Assembly (NCBI GenBank): GCA_037044905.1
Contig: JBAOKB010000147.1
Coordinates: 682,001 to 746,000 of the forward strand
Source: Hortaea werneckii
Lineage: Eukaryota > Ascomycota > Dothideomycetes > Mycosphaerellales > Teratosphaeriaceae
Length of the DNA stretch: 64,000 nucleotides
Direction of reading: 5' to 3'
Shown: in pieces, positions 33,310-41,656 of the stretch
Layout of the letters: the number at the start of each line of letters is the position of its first letter
Numbering within the stretch: position 1 is the stretch's first letter
Translations under genes and position numbers: made by a program
The notes under the pieces: model-generated
Told to the model about the DNA's origin: nothing
Seen by the model: only the letters and a program-made list of their open reading frames with translations
Database searches by the model: none

Positions 33310-34065
33310 TCATACTCCACTTTGCCTCTTCGCCTTTTCCGCGTCTTTCCAGCCCCAAACACACCATTCGTACTCCTCGTCCTCCTCCCAGCTCTCGTCG
33401 ACTTTCTCCCTCCCTTCCTCCACGCAAGTGAGCTCCGCCGCCTCGAGTCTTTCCCAGAGGTCGCGAATATGATCCAAATAGCCAAATCGCAAAGGATAGC
33501 AAAGAATCAACCTTGCCTTGTCGGAAAGCTCCAGTCTAGCTTGGATGGCTTTTACGAGAAGCGGCGGGTGTTCCTCTGAGTACACTGTATCTGCTGCCAG
33601 TAAGACTCGAGCTCGTACATTCTGGTCCTGTTGCTTCCCGGCTGTGCTACTGTTGCTAATAACCAGATCCTTCGGTTCGTCCCAGTCCAGCGTCCCACAG
33701 ACGGCATTGCCGCCGTGCGTTTTAAGCCGATCCTCGTTCAGCATGACGTTCGCTTCTAATGCTGGAACGATGAGTGGGAGATCCGTCAGGATGGCTTTGG
33801 TCTTCCAAACACAGGCTGCGGCGAGCCCAGCGATCCCTGTTCCCGCTCCTAGTTCTATTACTCCGGTAATTTTCTCGTTGTCTATGCCATTGTTGAAGTC
33901 AATGTGATGTTTGTGCAGCGTATTGGCCAGCACCTCAGCTGATCCCCATGTGGCCAAGGCAAGATTGTCGGCAGAAATAGACGACGGATCTGTGATGTCG
34001 ATACCAATCTTTTCTCCGGAAGGATTGAGAAGGACGGAGTAAGTGAGACGAGTTCGTGTACTCAT
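33310..34065 (-). CDS. METTL21-type S-adenosylmethionine-dependent methyltransferase
   Basis: A single exon of 251 residues. Motif I is ELGAGTGIAGLAAA at about residues 70-84, which binds AdoMet. Next come LTDLPLIVPALEAN (motif II region) and LDWDEP. The signature RVLLAADTVYSEEHPPLLVK corresponds to the post-II D-x-x-Y region of Methyltransf_16 proteins. A C-terminal strand WCVWGWK ends the domain. Relatives (METTL21, yeast Efm and Nnt1 families) methylate lysines of translation factors and chaperones. The target of this one is unknown. The acidic segment before the end (DESWEEDEEYEW) is unusual but not diagnostic. Transcribed divergently from the 34628 gene. A 21-nt T run lies 62 nt upstream of the start on the plus strand, so the leader RNA would contain a run of A. 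Confidence 0.9.
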   Translation of the reverse strand: MSTRTRLTYSVLLNPSGEKIGIDITDPSSISADNLALATWGSAEVLANTLHKHHIDFNNGIDNEKITGVIELGAGTGIAGLAAACVWKTKAILTDLPLIVPALEANVMLNEDRLKTHGGNAVCGTLDWDEPKDLVISNSSTAGKQQDQNVRARVLLAADTVYSEEHPPLLVKAIQARLELSDKARLILCYPLRFGYLDHIRDLWERLEAAELTCVEEGREKVDESWEEDEEYEWCVWGWKDAEKAKRQSGV

Positions 34066-34627
34066 CTTTTGTCTTCTCTTCGTGTGCTTTCCGAGTTTGG
34101 TGGTTTCTTATTCTTTTTCCTTCCTCTTTTTTTTTTTTTTTTTTTTTATCACCTCACAACTGGAGCTTGCGGTGTGAAAGCCTTGTGGTGCAAAAGGACG
34201 AGTTGTGTAGTGGCGGAAACTTCAATCGGCACGCGTACAATGTACCCCGTTAATCGCAGATCTCTCTTAAATATCAGGCAGATATCTATACGTCGATTGC
34301 ACTTCTGTACTAGATTCATAGACAGAAAAAGGCATAGTACGACGCACAGACCACTCTGCAGGTTGCCTCTGCGCATGATGGCGGCTGCTTCCGCTGCAGG
34401 CACTTCTTTGGTGGGCGCTTACAGCACTTCCTTCCGTCCAACCAGGTCATGTAGGCGCAACATAGTGCACATTTGGACATGCAGCCAACTTGTGACTGGC
34501 ACTGAATGTTCACACTGGTAGAAGGGTATGCCCAGGCCCTGATCTGGGCGGGCATACACTGTGTAAGTACTCACGGCTTTCTTTACCATCTTCCCTTTTC
34601 TCGCATTCGCTCGCAGTCCTGGGAAAC
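34066..34627. promoter_or_regulatory. 562-nt divergent promoter region with a 21-nt T run
   Basis: Lies between the methyltransferase gene (minus) and the 34628 gene (plus). T runs 34127-34147. The opposite strand reads as A, in the probable 5' leader of the methyltransferase transcript. No gene. Confidence 0.55.
34127..34147. repeat. 21-nt T homopolymer
   Basis: Between the divergent methyltransferase and membrane-protein genes, 62 nt from the methyltransferase start codon. On the transcribed side it would be an A run in the leader. Confidence 0.85.
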
Positions 34628-36496
34628 ATGATGAGACGACCGGGAGAATCGGCAACGACTAAAGCGCACGGAAAGCCATTCATGCGACTCAACGCCTTGA
34701 TCCTTCTCATTCTCGTTATTCCACATCAAGTCCACGCGCTGGAGAACCTCTGGACGGTCGATATCGACCATGGCCCAGCACCTCCTCCCAACGAAGGCCC
34801 TCCGCTCTCTGCCAATGCGACGCGAGACCCTGCGATCCTGCCTTATCAAATCATCGGAATCCTTGGTGCCTATCTCTGTGTCGCATTCTTCCTTATTACG
34901 CTTCTTCTCACGATTGGCCGCAAATTGCGCAAGCAAGCACTCTCTATGTCCAATACTGCACGCCCTATGGAAATGGTCAAACCCATGGGACGCGCATTTG
35001 ATCCGAGTCCGATATCTCCGATGAGCTCAAAGAGTGGGAGGAGCTGGTATAGCCCCAGGCGGTTGAAAAATAAAGGTCCAAGGAGTGACGCAGGCAGCGT
35101 GAGAAGCGCTGGGCCAGACACGGTAAGCCCGGGAATGGACAGTGTGGTTAGCTTTGACCAGGGTGTGATTGAAGCGGATCGGGTGAGGCGAGCTGAGGAG
35201 ATGGAAAGGTTGTATGCTGCAGTGATGGCGCAGGACGAAAGAAAGTCCGCTGCGGCCGGTGGCATAGCGGTCAGCGTAACGGCCAACGAAGTTCCAGCTA
35301 TTGTGACGCCTTTTGCACCAGAAGAGAGAGCATCCATTTCGCCAGAGAAGAAGGCTAGGGCGCCGCCGAGGCTAATAACGGATGCGCCAAATCTCAGGCA
35401 TCTTCAAGTCGATCCACAGCAGTGGAGCCCACGTAGTCCTGGGACCCCCAAGTCGCCTGTAAGGGCTATCTACCCTCCCGATTCACCTTTACCCCCAATG
35501 CCATCGTCGCCTACTAGTCCACTCAGGGCGGAATATTCCAACACGCCTCTGTCGCCACAGCATCGCGATCACATGGATCTTCACCGGCTTGGCGAACATG
35601 AAACAATCTACAAACATCGGTCGCCCTCATCTGCTAGCAATAATTCATTGAATTCCGGCACTTCACCAGGTGGCAGGAAGCTAAGGAAAGGTCTCCGTAA
35701 TCTCAAAATCAGTGCTCCTTTGCTGCAACAGAACGACAACGATGATGGGGCGCGCACGCCACTCTCGCCGCGAACCTACACGAATCCTGGAATTCCTCCT
35801 GAACCACCCACCTCTCACACTCTAGAAAGCAACTACGCTCCATCCACGCCTGGAGCAGCTAGCACAAAAAGCTGGCGGTATGGTGACGATTGCCAACTAG
35901 AGCAGGAACAAATTGACGAGATACGTCGGGTGCCGCTCGCGTATCCCAGTCGTTCGGGGACCTACAACTACTGGAACGCTCCACAAGCTGTTACTGACGC
36001 TGCAAGCGTTCGGGAGGATCCTACGAGCACCACCAGACAGAACAAGCAAGCTCTCCGGATTGATCCGGTTGCCGCAACTACTTCTTCCCCTACCGCCGGC
36101 CTTGCATTGCGCCCTGCTGGTTCCGCTGCTAATCCAAGAGGCACGCTACCGCTACGTCAAATGGCTATCCAGCAATCACAAGCTCAGCGCGAAGCCATCA
36201 ACTCCAGAGCTCCTCTCAGCCCAATGGCTTGGAACTCAGGCTACCCGCTCTCTGCGGGGCCAGTAAAGACAACCTTCCTTGAGTCACGAAGAGACAATTT
36301 AGCGCCACCGCGCACGGGTATGGCAACGCCTTACTCGCCATACATGCCATTTACTCCAGTCACGCCTGTGACACCGCATCTAACGACAAGAGCGGAAAGA
36401 AGGCAGCGGGAGAGGGATGAACGGAAACTGCATACTGCTATCGAAGAAGAGGATAAAGTAGCTGATGAGAACGATATGTGGGGATCAGGTTATTAG
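34628..36496 (+). CDS. Single-pass membrane protein with long disordered cytoplasmic tail, function unknown
   Basis: 622 residues in one exon. A hydrophobic segment (LNALILLILVIPHQVHA) near residues 20-36 looks like a signal peptide. The ATG at 34682 gives a classical one, so the true start may be there and not at 34628. A short lumenal or extracellular part with ENLWTVDIDHGPAPPPNEGPPLS follows, then a second hydrophobic span (IIGILGAYLCVAFFLITLLL) with GRKLRKQ after it, which fits a type I topology. The remaining about 500 residues are Pro, Ser, Thr and Arg-rich with many SP and TP sites, probably disordered and phosphorylated. The pattern recurs in filamentous ascomycetes, but I know of no assigned function. 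The C-terminus has a charged stretch (TTRAERRQRERDERK). Confidence 0.75.
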   Translation: MMRRPGESATTKAHGKPFMRLNALILLILVIPHQVHALENLWTVDIDHGPAPPPNEGPPLSANATRDPAILPYQIIGILGAYLCVAFFLITLLLTIGRKLRKQALSMSNTARPMEMVKPMGRAFDPSPISPMSSKSGRSWYSPRRLKNKGPRSDAGSVRSAGPDTVSPGMDSVVSFDQGVIEADRVRRAEEMERLYAAVMAQDERKSAAAGGIAVSVTANEVPAIVTPFAPEERASISPEKKARAPPRLITDAPNLRHLQVDPQQWSPRSPGTPKSPVRAIYPPDSPLPPMPSSPTSPLRAEYSNTPLSPQHRDHMDLHRLGEHETIYKHRSPSSASNNSLNSGTSPGGRKLRKGLRNLKISAPLLQQNDNDDGARTPLSPRTYTNPGIPPEPPTSHTLESNYAPSTPGAASTKSWRYGDDCQLEQEQIDEIRRVPLAYPSRSGTYNYWNAPQAVTDAASVREDPTSTTRQNKQALRIDPVAATTSSPTAGLALRPAGSAANPRGTLPLRQMAIQQSQAQREAINSRAPLSPMAWNSGYPLSAGPVKTTFLESRRDNLAPPRTGMATPYSPYMPFTPVTPVTPHLTTRAERRQRERDERKLHTAIEEEDKVADENDMWGSGY

Positions 36497-36858
36497 GGCG
36501 ATGAGTCTTGTATACATGTTATGGCGCATGATCAATTGCAAGCCGCTGTTCCATTAATCTTCCGGCTTTCAGTTTGTTTGTGCGTGTGGCCCAACAGTTG
36601 CATAATCAAGATAGGATAGCGACCTTGGACGTAATAGAATAAATGCTCATCTACCCGTGGACGTCTACCTAGGTACGCATGCAGTTGTGCAGACCCACTT
36701 CAATGCACCTCACTTGTCCCCTGTTGCTCTAGCTCAGTATGACATCACCAGATCCTCCGCAACTTCCGATCTTGTACACTGATCAGCAAATAGCTCACCA
36801 AGCTCTCCGAACTTCACCAACACTATACTGAAAGTCGAGCACTGCAAGCAATTTCATC
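36497..36858. other. 362-nt intergenic region
   Basis: Between two plus-strand genes. Contains TACCTAGGTA at 36666-36675. No gene. Confidence 0.5.
36666..36675. repeat. TACCTAGGTA palindrome (copy 3 of 3)
   Basis: Perfect 10-bp inverted repeat about 190 nt upstream of the reductase gene, identical to the cores at 16440 and 21116. Confidence 0.85.
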
Positions 36859-37875
36859 ATGTCGGGCGAGCTCCCATTGAACATGCGTGCAGCCCAATGG
36901 CACACCACTTCAGGCGGGATTGAAAAGAATCTCAAACTCAACACCGAAGCTGCAACCCCCAAGAATGCTGGTTCCCTTCCAGCAGACCACACTTTGGTAA
37001 AAGTACTGTACTCGACACCGAATCCAATCGACTACAAGGTCGCCGACACTCTGCCATTTATCTTCTCTAAGCCCGCAACGCCATGTCTGGATTTCGCTGG
37101 CAAAGTGGTAGCCACTAAGCTCCCCCACCTGAAGCCGGGCGAGATGGTTTTCGGCAAGACTGAACCGCCGGCTTTCGGGTGCTTGGGCGAGTACGTGGTA
37201 GTCGGGAAAGAAGGCGTGGTTCCCTTGCCACCGGATGTCGACCCGAAGCAAGCTGCCTGTGTAGGCGTGACGGGTCTGACGGCATATCAGTGCATTGTCC
37301 CTTTTGTCAAGCCGGGCAACAAGATCTTCATCAACGGTGGCTCTGGTGGAACAGGGACCTGGGGGATCCAGATCGCAAAGGCAATTGGATGTGAAGTTAC
37401 GACGACGTGCTCGGGGGCTAATGTTGAGCTGTGCAAATCCCTTGGCGCCGATAAGGTGATCGACTATCGCGCAGAGGACGTGCTAAGCTCCCTGAAGAGA
37501 AGTGGGACTCAGTTCGACTTGGTGGTCGATAATGTGTTTCCTGGACCAGAAATGTACTGGGCTTGCCCTTCGTTCCTCAAGGAAAGCGGACGGTACATTA
37601 CCATTGCCGGTACGCCTACCGTCGGCAGCATCTTCGATCTGTTGAAGGTCTTCTTATGGCCAAGCTTTCTGGGCGGAGGGCAAAGGCCTTTCCAGTTTGT
37701 GATGGTGCAGAGTAGCGCTGAACAGTATGTGCAGATTGGGAAGTGGATGGAAGAAGGAAAAGTGAAGGCGGTGATTGAGCAGGAGTTCCGACTCGACGAA
37801 GCCGGTAAAGCTTTCGAGCGGTTGAAATCGGGTAGGACGAGAGGCAAGCTTGTCATCAAGGTTGCTGGCGAGTAA
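36859..37875 (+). CDS. Medium-chain NADPH:quinone oxidoreductase-like protein
   Basis: One exon, 338 residues, without a signal peptide. It is a zinc-free medium-chain dehydrogenase/reductase: no zinc-binding Cys/His set in the expected catalytic region, a GroES-like N-terminal half (NPIDYKVADTLPFIF, PATPCLDFAGKV), and a Rossmann half with INGGSGGTGTWGIQIAKAIG and the SLGADKVIDYRAED segment that grips NADPH. The ITIAG and LKSGRTRGKLVIKV segments complete the fold. Members (zeta-crystallin, RTN4IP1 and fungal enoyl reductase-like proteins) reduce quinones or conjugated enones; the substrate here cannot be deduced. Neighbours do not suggest a pathway. The ATG sits in a TTCATCATG context and is the first in the frame. 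Confidence 0.94.
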   Translation: MSGELPLNMRAAQWHTTSGGIEKNLKLNTEAATPKNAGSLPADHTLVKVLYSTPNPIDYKVADTLPFIFSKPATPCLDFAGKVVATKLPHLKPGEMVFGKTEPPAFGCLGEYVVVGKEGVVPLPPDVDPKQAACVGVTGLTAYQCIVPFVKPGNKIFINGGSGGTGTWGIQIAKAIGCEVTTTCSGANVELCKSLGADKVIDYRAEDVLSSLKRSGTQFDLVVDNVFPGPEMYWACPSFLKESGRYITIAGTPTVGSIFDLLKVFLWPSFLGGGQRPFQFVMVQSSAEQYVQIGKWMEEGKVKAVIEQEFRLDEAGKAFERLKSGRTRGKLVIKVAGE

Positions 37876-38302
37876 AGAGGGAATGTTTATGAATATCTCA
37901 TCATTGCTTGTATGATAAAATGTTTCAATGCTGCTGGCGTTTTTCCATATTCACATGGTCCTCTCCATGATTATCAGATATTGCGCGGGAACGTGACCGA
38001 TCATACTGGGCCCCTGATATTCTTTCCCTTGTTCCATATTTGCGGAAATGCTTGCCTCTGCCCAGTACGTGGCATATTAACCTGTGAAACGTAAGAGAAG
38101 GGTTGAGAAGATAGGAAAGGCCAGAAAGAGACGCGGCAAACTGATAGCTTATAGGTCGTTGTTATCAGGACAAGGGTGACAGAAGCAGGGCCAAAGGTAG
38201 AGGGCATCTTCCGCGATGGCATTGGCAATGTACGCTTGCCCAAATACAAAGCTTTTCGAAGCAGCATATCTACACGATGTACGTAAAGCGACATAGACGT
38301 GG
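37876..38302. other. 427-nt convergent intergenic region
   Basis: Between the ends of the reductase gene (plus) and the DUF1275 gene (minus). No gene seen; only terminator sequences are expected. Confidence 0.5.
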
Positions 38303-39217
38303 CTAGCAATCGCCATCATTCCCCTCTGGCTCTTCTGCTCTCCAAAGCAGCCATGCAATTACAATGATGGTTTTCACCCCGGCAACTGTCCAGAGCAGCC
38401 CGCTGAATCCCCAAACGCTTTTCGCGAATGCACCGCCAGCCACTGCGCCTCCAAAATAGAAAGCGAGTCCGGCAAGCCGACCGTTGCGTTGCTGATTGTC
38501 GAACAGACCAGCAGTGAATGTCTTCGGATCGGACATCAAGTCGCTACAAAGCGTTGTGAGAACAGTTGTCGGAAGACCATTATGCTTGAAAATCCGGCTT
38601 GCGATGACCTTCCCAGCAGATTGAAAACTGAGTAAGCCTATCGGCACCAAGTCCATCCACGGAAATCCTGGGTTTTCAGGTAGCTCGGCAGGCGACGGCC
38701 GCTTCACTGGTGATCCAGAAGACTGATTGCTGTCCACTAGGTACGCTGCAACAGCGACAAGGACAGTCTGCACAGCAAAAGCAAAGCTCATGACCCATCG
38801 CTTTCTATCCCCAAAGAAGCGATGAAAGAAGCCTGTAACAGCTGCCCCGATCAGGAACGAGACCACGGATGTGACAGACTTCGTCCAGGCAAACTTTGGG
38901 GAGCTAGCAGGCAGATCTGAGACGCCGAGGGCAGCAAATACAGTGTTTCCAGTCTGCATAGAAGTGAAGCAGGTATACGCGTTGTATGCGCCACTGTCGA
39001 TGAGGCCGGAGATCGCGAAGCATACGATGAGTATGAAATCGGTGTAGTCATTACTGACGTTCGCGCACAGGTAGCGCTTGGCCTTCGTGAGAGTAGAAGC
39101 CTTGGAGTGCTTCGTTGGAGCTCCGTTTGGCGCGTCGAAAGTTATGTAGCTGCTACGCTCGTTGCTGTTTGGTAGGAGCGGTCTGCCTTCGACGGCGTGG
39201 CCATTTGATCGTGCCAT
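38303..39217 (-). CDS. DUF1275 (YoaK-type) integral membrane protein
   Basis: 304 residues in one exon. After a soluble, charged N-terminus of about 55 residues come several hydrophobic spans, including FILIVCFAISGLIDSGAYNA, the TSMQTGNTVFAAL motif that is characteristic of DUF1275, SVVSFLIGAAVTGFFHRFFG, and VMSFAFAVQTVLVAVAAYLV. Near the C-terminus are LLSFQSAGKVIASRIFKHNG and LPTTVLTTLCSDLMSDP, both typical of the family. This gives about six membrane segments. The family is widespread in fungi and bacteria and its function is unassigned; transport has been suggested for some members. The C-terminal end (SGLLWTVAGVKTIIVIAWLL) is an additional hydrophobic span. Confidence 0.95.
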   Translation of the reverse strand: MARSNGHAVEGRPLLPNSNERSSYITFDAPNGAPTKHSKASTLTKAKRYLCANVSNDYTDFILIVCFAISGLIDSGAYNAYTCFTSMQTGNTVFAALGVSDLPASSPKFAWTKSVTSVVSFLIGAAVTGFFHRFFGDRKRWVMSFAFAVQTVLVAVAAYLVDSNQSSGSPVKRPSPAELPENPGFPWMDLVPIGLLSFQSAGKVIASRIFKHNGLPTTVLTTLCSDLMSDPKTFTAGLFDNQQRNGRLAGLAFYFGGAVAGGAFAKSVWGFSGLLWTVAGVKTIIVIAWLLWRAEEPEGNDGDC

Positions 39218-40014
39218 TCTCTCAGTCGCCTTTCATCGGCCTGTTCGCCTGAGGGTCGTTAGCGACGCGTTTCGGAATTGTTGTGCCTCTGCAAATCTTT
39301 TCTGTAGGATATTTCATGGCAACCTCATTTTGGCTTCATTCTCGCAGACGTGCAGTAAAACGGATGATGACGGCAAGACTGAAGCTTAATCTAATAATTC
39401 TTACATGTAGACTGCACTTTACCTGCTCACTAACCTCAATAATTCTGCACTGCGTGTCGCGAGTATGGTCGCGTCTTCCAAGTCGCTGTGGTCAGCCTGT
39501 GCCGGAATGAATCGATATCGCTGCCTCCACTGTCTTTGCCGGAGTTCCCAGGCAAGGATGGTCCCTGAAGCGTTTCACGACCTTCTCGCCAAGCGTGTCG
39601 ATCTCCGCAGCAAGGACCACGCTCCCCCTACCTGACGCAAACTAGCCCGCACGCTTCTGTATCAACTCGCCAAATGCAATGTGCCTGTCTTCCAGCGACA
39701 AGGACACCTGCTCGGCTGTTGCACGGTGCATGTCACGGTGGCTGTAGCGGTATGCGAGAAATGCGTGCCAGGTTCACCATGCGGATTAGCAGAGGTGGGT
39801 GAATGTGGGTATTCTATTCATGGCCGCCAAACGCAAATGGGCACCTACATGAACTTGTTGAAGACCACGAGCATGTTTCTCCGAGACACAGTATCCACCT
39901 TTGACTTCCCTATCATTCTCTCTCGTCTTCATCCCAGACTTCTCAGCATCGAATTCTTCCATCCCTGAAGGATTGTCCAGTCAATAACATCACATCCAGA
40001 GCAACGCCGCCGCA
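39218..40014. promoter_or_regulatory. 797-nt divergent promoter region
   Basis: Between the DUF1275 gene (minus) and the secreted-protein gene (plus). The last 100 nt before 40015 are C+T-rich and lead to a GCCGCAATG start. No gene seen. Confidence 0.5.
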
Positions 40015-41151
40015 ATGTCTCTACGAGTCCTTCTGGCAAGCGCCATTGCCACTGCAGGCGCCAGTGCCCTACCAGCATCCAGCTGTTCGACTTCAGTCTC
40101 AACTCAGCAGACTTGCATCACGCGCATGCACCCGGGCGCAACCTCACCAGCGAGCCTTGCCACCCATACGAGGACATCAGCCTCGACTGTTACAACGACG
40201 GAAACGGTCAAAGGTCAAGGCGAAGCAAAAATCGAGACTTTTTCGCCAAACGCTGTGACCTCCACTAAACTCGTCAATGCTACTTCTCCCACCGACGCAG
40301 GAGAAGCAGCTGAAACTCCGACCGTCTATGTGACGGTCAGCCCGGCCGGCAACAGCTCTTGCACGAGCACAACTACTATCTCTGCCGACGCAACGTCCAC
40401 TGTGTACACAGGCAGCTACAATGGTTCTATGGCTAAGCGTACCGCAAGCCCAATGGACGTCGAGAAGCGTTCGGGTCCTCCTTTGCTCAACACCGTTGGA
40501 CATTGGTTCGGCGCAAAGGGTCGCACCGGCCGTGCGGCAGCCATGGCGAATATCATGAAGCCTTTCGAGGTTGACTGCTTAGAGCAGGCGACTACATATA
40601 TCATTGAACAGACAACCGAGCTCGACCAGGAACAGACTTCGACCGTTACGGCAGAGCAGGAGATCGTTTACGTGACCAGTACTCGTATGCTTGACGCCAC
40701 TCAAGCTCCAAACTCTGTACAGGCTGTCACATCCACAGTGACAGCTGCTCCTTCCGCCGGCAACAGTACCGGAAGCGTGTGCACTGTCTCTCAGGGTAGT
40801 GCAGCCGCGACGACAACCCAGCACTTGAAGTGTGCACCCACAAACCTCATCGGCGAAGTTGACGGCTACGGAATCGGTAGCACTCATGGGCACGCCAACG
40901 AGACTCAGGGCCTGGCACCAGGATCAGACCCAAGCGCGTGCTGCCAGCTGTGCGTTGACACTGAAGGATGCGCTGCAAGTGAAGACGACCCAGACGCTGG
41001 CAACTGCTTTTTGTGGTACACCAGCAACCCAACTTGTGGCCTAGGATTCACTTACTCGAACGGAGGAGAGGATCTCGAGCCCGGTACTGGATTCCTGGTG
41101 CAGAGCGGATGTGGTTACATTGAGAGCGGCGAGGACCCTGTGGGCGTGTAA
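40015..41151 (+). CDS. Secreted Ser/Thr-rich protein with Cys-rich C-terminal domain
   Basis: 378 residues, one exon. The N-terminus (MSLRVLLASAIATAGASALP) is a signal peptide. A Ser/Thr-rich segment with NATS and NSS glycosylation sites follows. Two KR dipeptides at about residues 141-142 and 152-153 flank a short spacer and fit Kex2 cleavage. After that comes a second Thr/Val-rich linker. The last about 100 residues are Cys-rich (ACCQLCVDTEGC, then NCFLWYTSNPTCG and SGCGY), similar in spacing to a PAN/apple-like fold of fungal surface proteins, but I do not assign it firmly. No C-terminal hydrophobic GPI tail, so probably secreted. The role is unknown; wall association or an effector-type role is possible. 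Confidence 0.85.
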   Translation: MSLRVLLASAIATAGASALPASSCSTSVSTQQTCITRMHPGATSPASLATHTRTSASTVTTTETVKGQGEAKIETFSPNAVTSTKLVNATSPTDAGEAAETPTVYVTVSPAGNSSCTSTTTISADATSTVYTGSYNGSMAKRTASPMDVEKRSGPPLLNTVGHWFGAKGRTGRAAAMANIMKPFEVDCLEQATTYIIEQTTELDQEQTSTVTAEQEIVYVTSTRMLDATQAPNSVQAVTSTVTAAPSAGNSTGSVCTVSQGSAAATTTQHLKCAPTNLIGEVDGYGIGSTHGHANETQGLAPGSDPSACCQLCVDTEGCAASEDDPDAGNCFLWYTSNPTCGLGFTYSNGGEDLEPGTGFLVQSGCGYIESGEDPVGV

Positions 41152-41656
41152 GAAGCTCATTCAAAATACATTACATGGCGGCAGAATTTCTTGTACTATA
41201 GCGAAATAAATTATGATGAATTCTTGCGATCAACAAAAGTTTCGTGGGCATAAACACTGGTGAATGTAGAATCGCTACCTATAATTTGCTTCCGCTAGAG
41301 AGCAGAAACGGCAATAATAGCAGATGTCGGTAGCTGCCGAGACGTGAGCGCGAGATCCTGGAAGCTCCAGCCACAACAATTCCTGGGGCCGCGATCATCT
41401 CTGCAGGATGACGCACCGTGGTACCCTTCCACCATCCAAACCTGGTTGTTGCAATTGATCGGTGCAATCGTGACGCGTGAGGTCGTTATGGCGTAGCTGT
41501 ACAGCTATCAGCCACAGGTAAGTGGTTTTTGTTGTTTCTTTGCTCCTTTGCTAAATTACTTCCGATTCGACTTAATTTGTTTGATTCTCGTGTTCGAGCG
41601 CAATATTTTGGAAAGAATACATATCAAACCAGGGAGGGAGTAGCATTATCTGCATC
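41152..41656. promoter_or_regulatory. 505-nt intergenic region
   Basis: Between the secreted-protein gene and the DUF1989 gene (both plus). No gene recognised. Confidence 0.5.
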
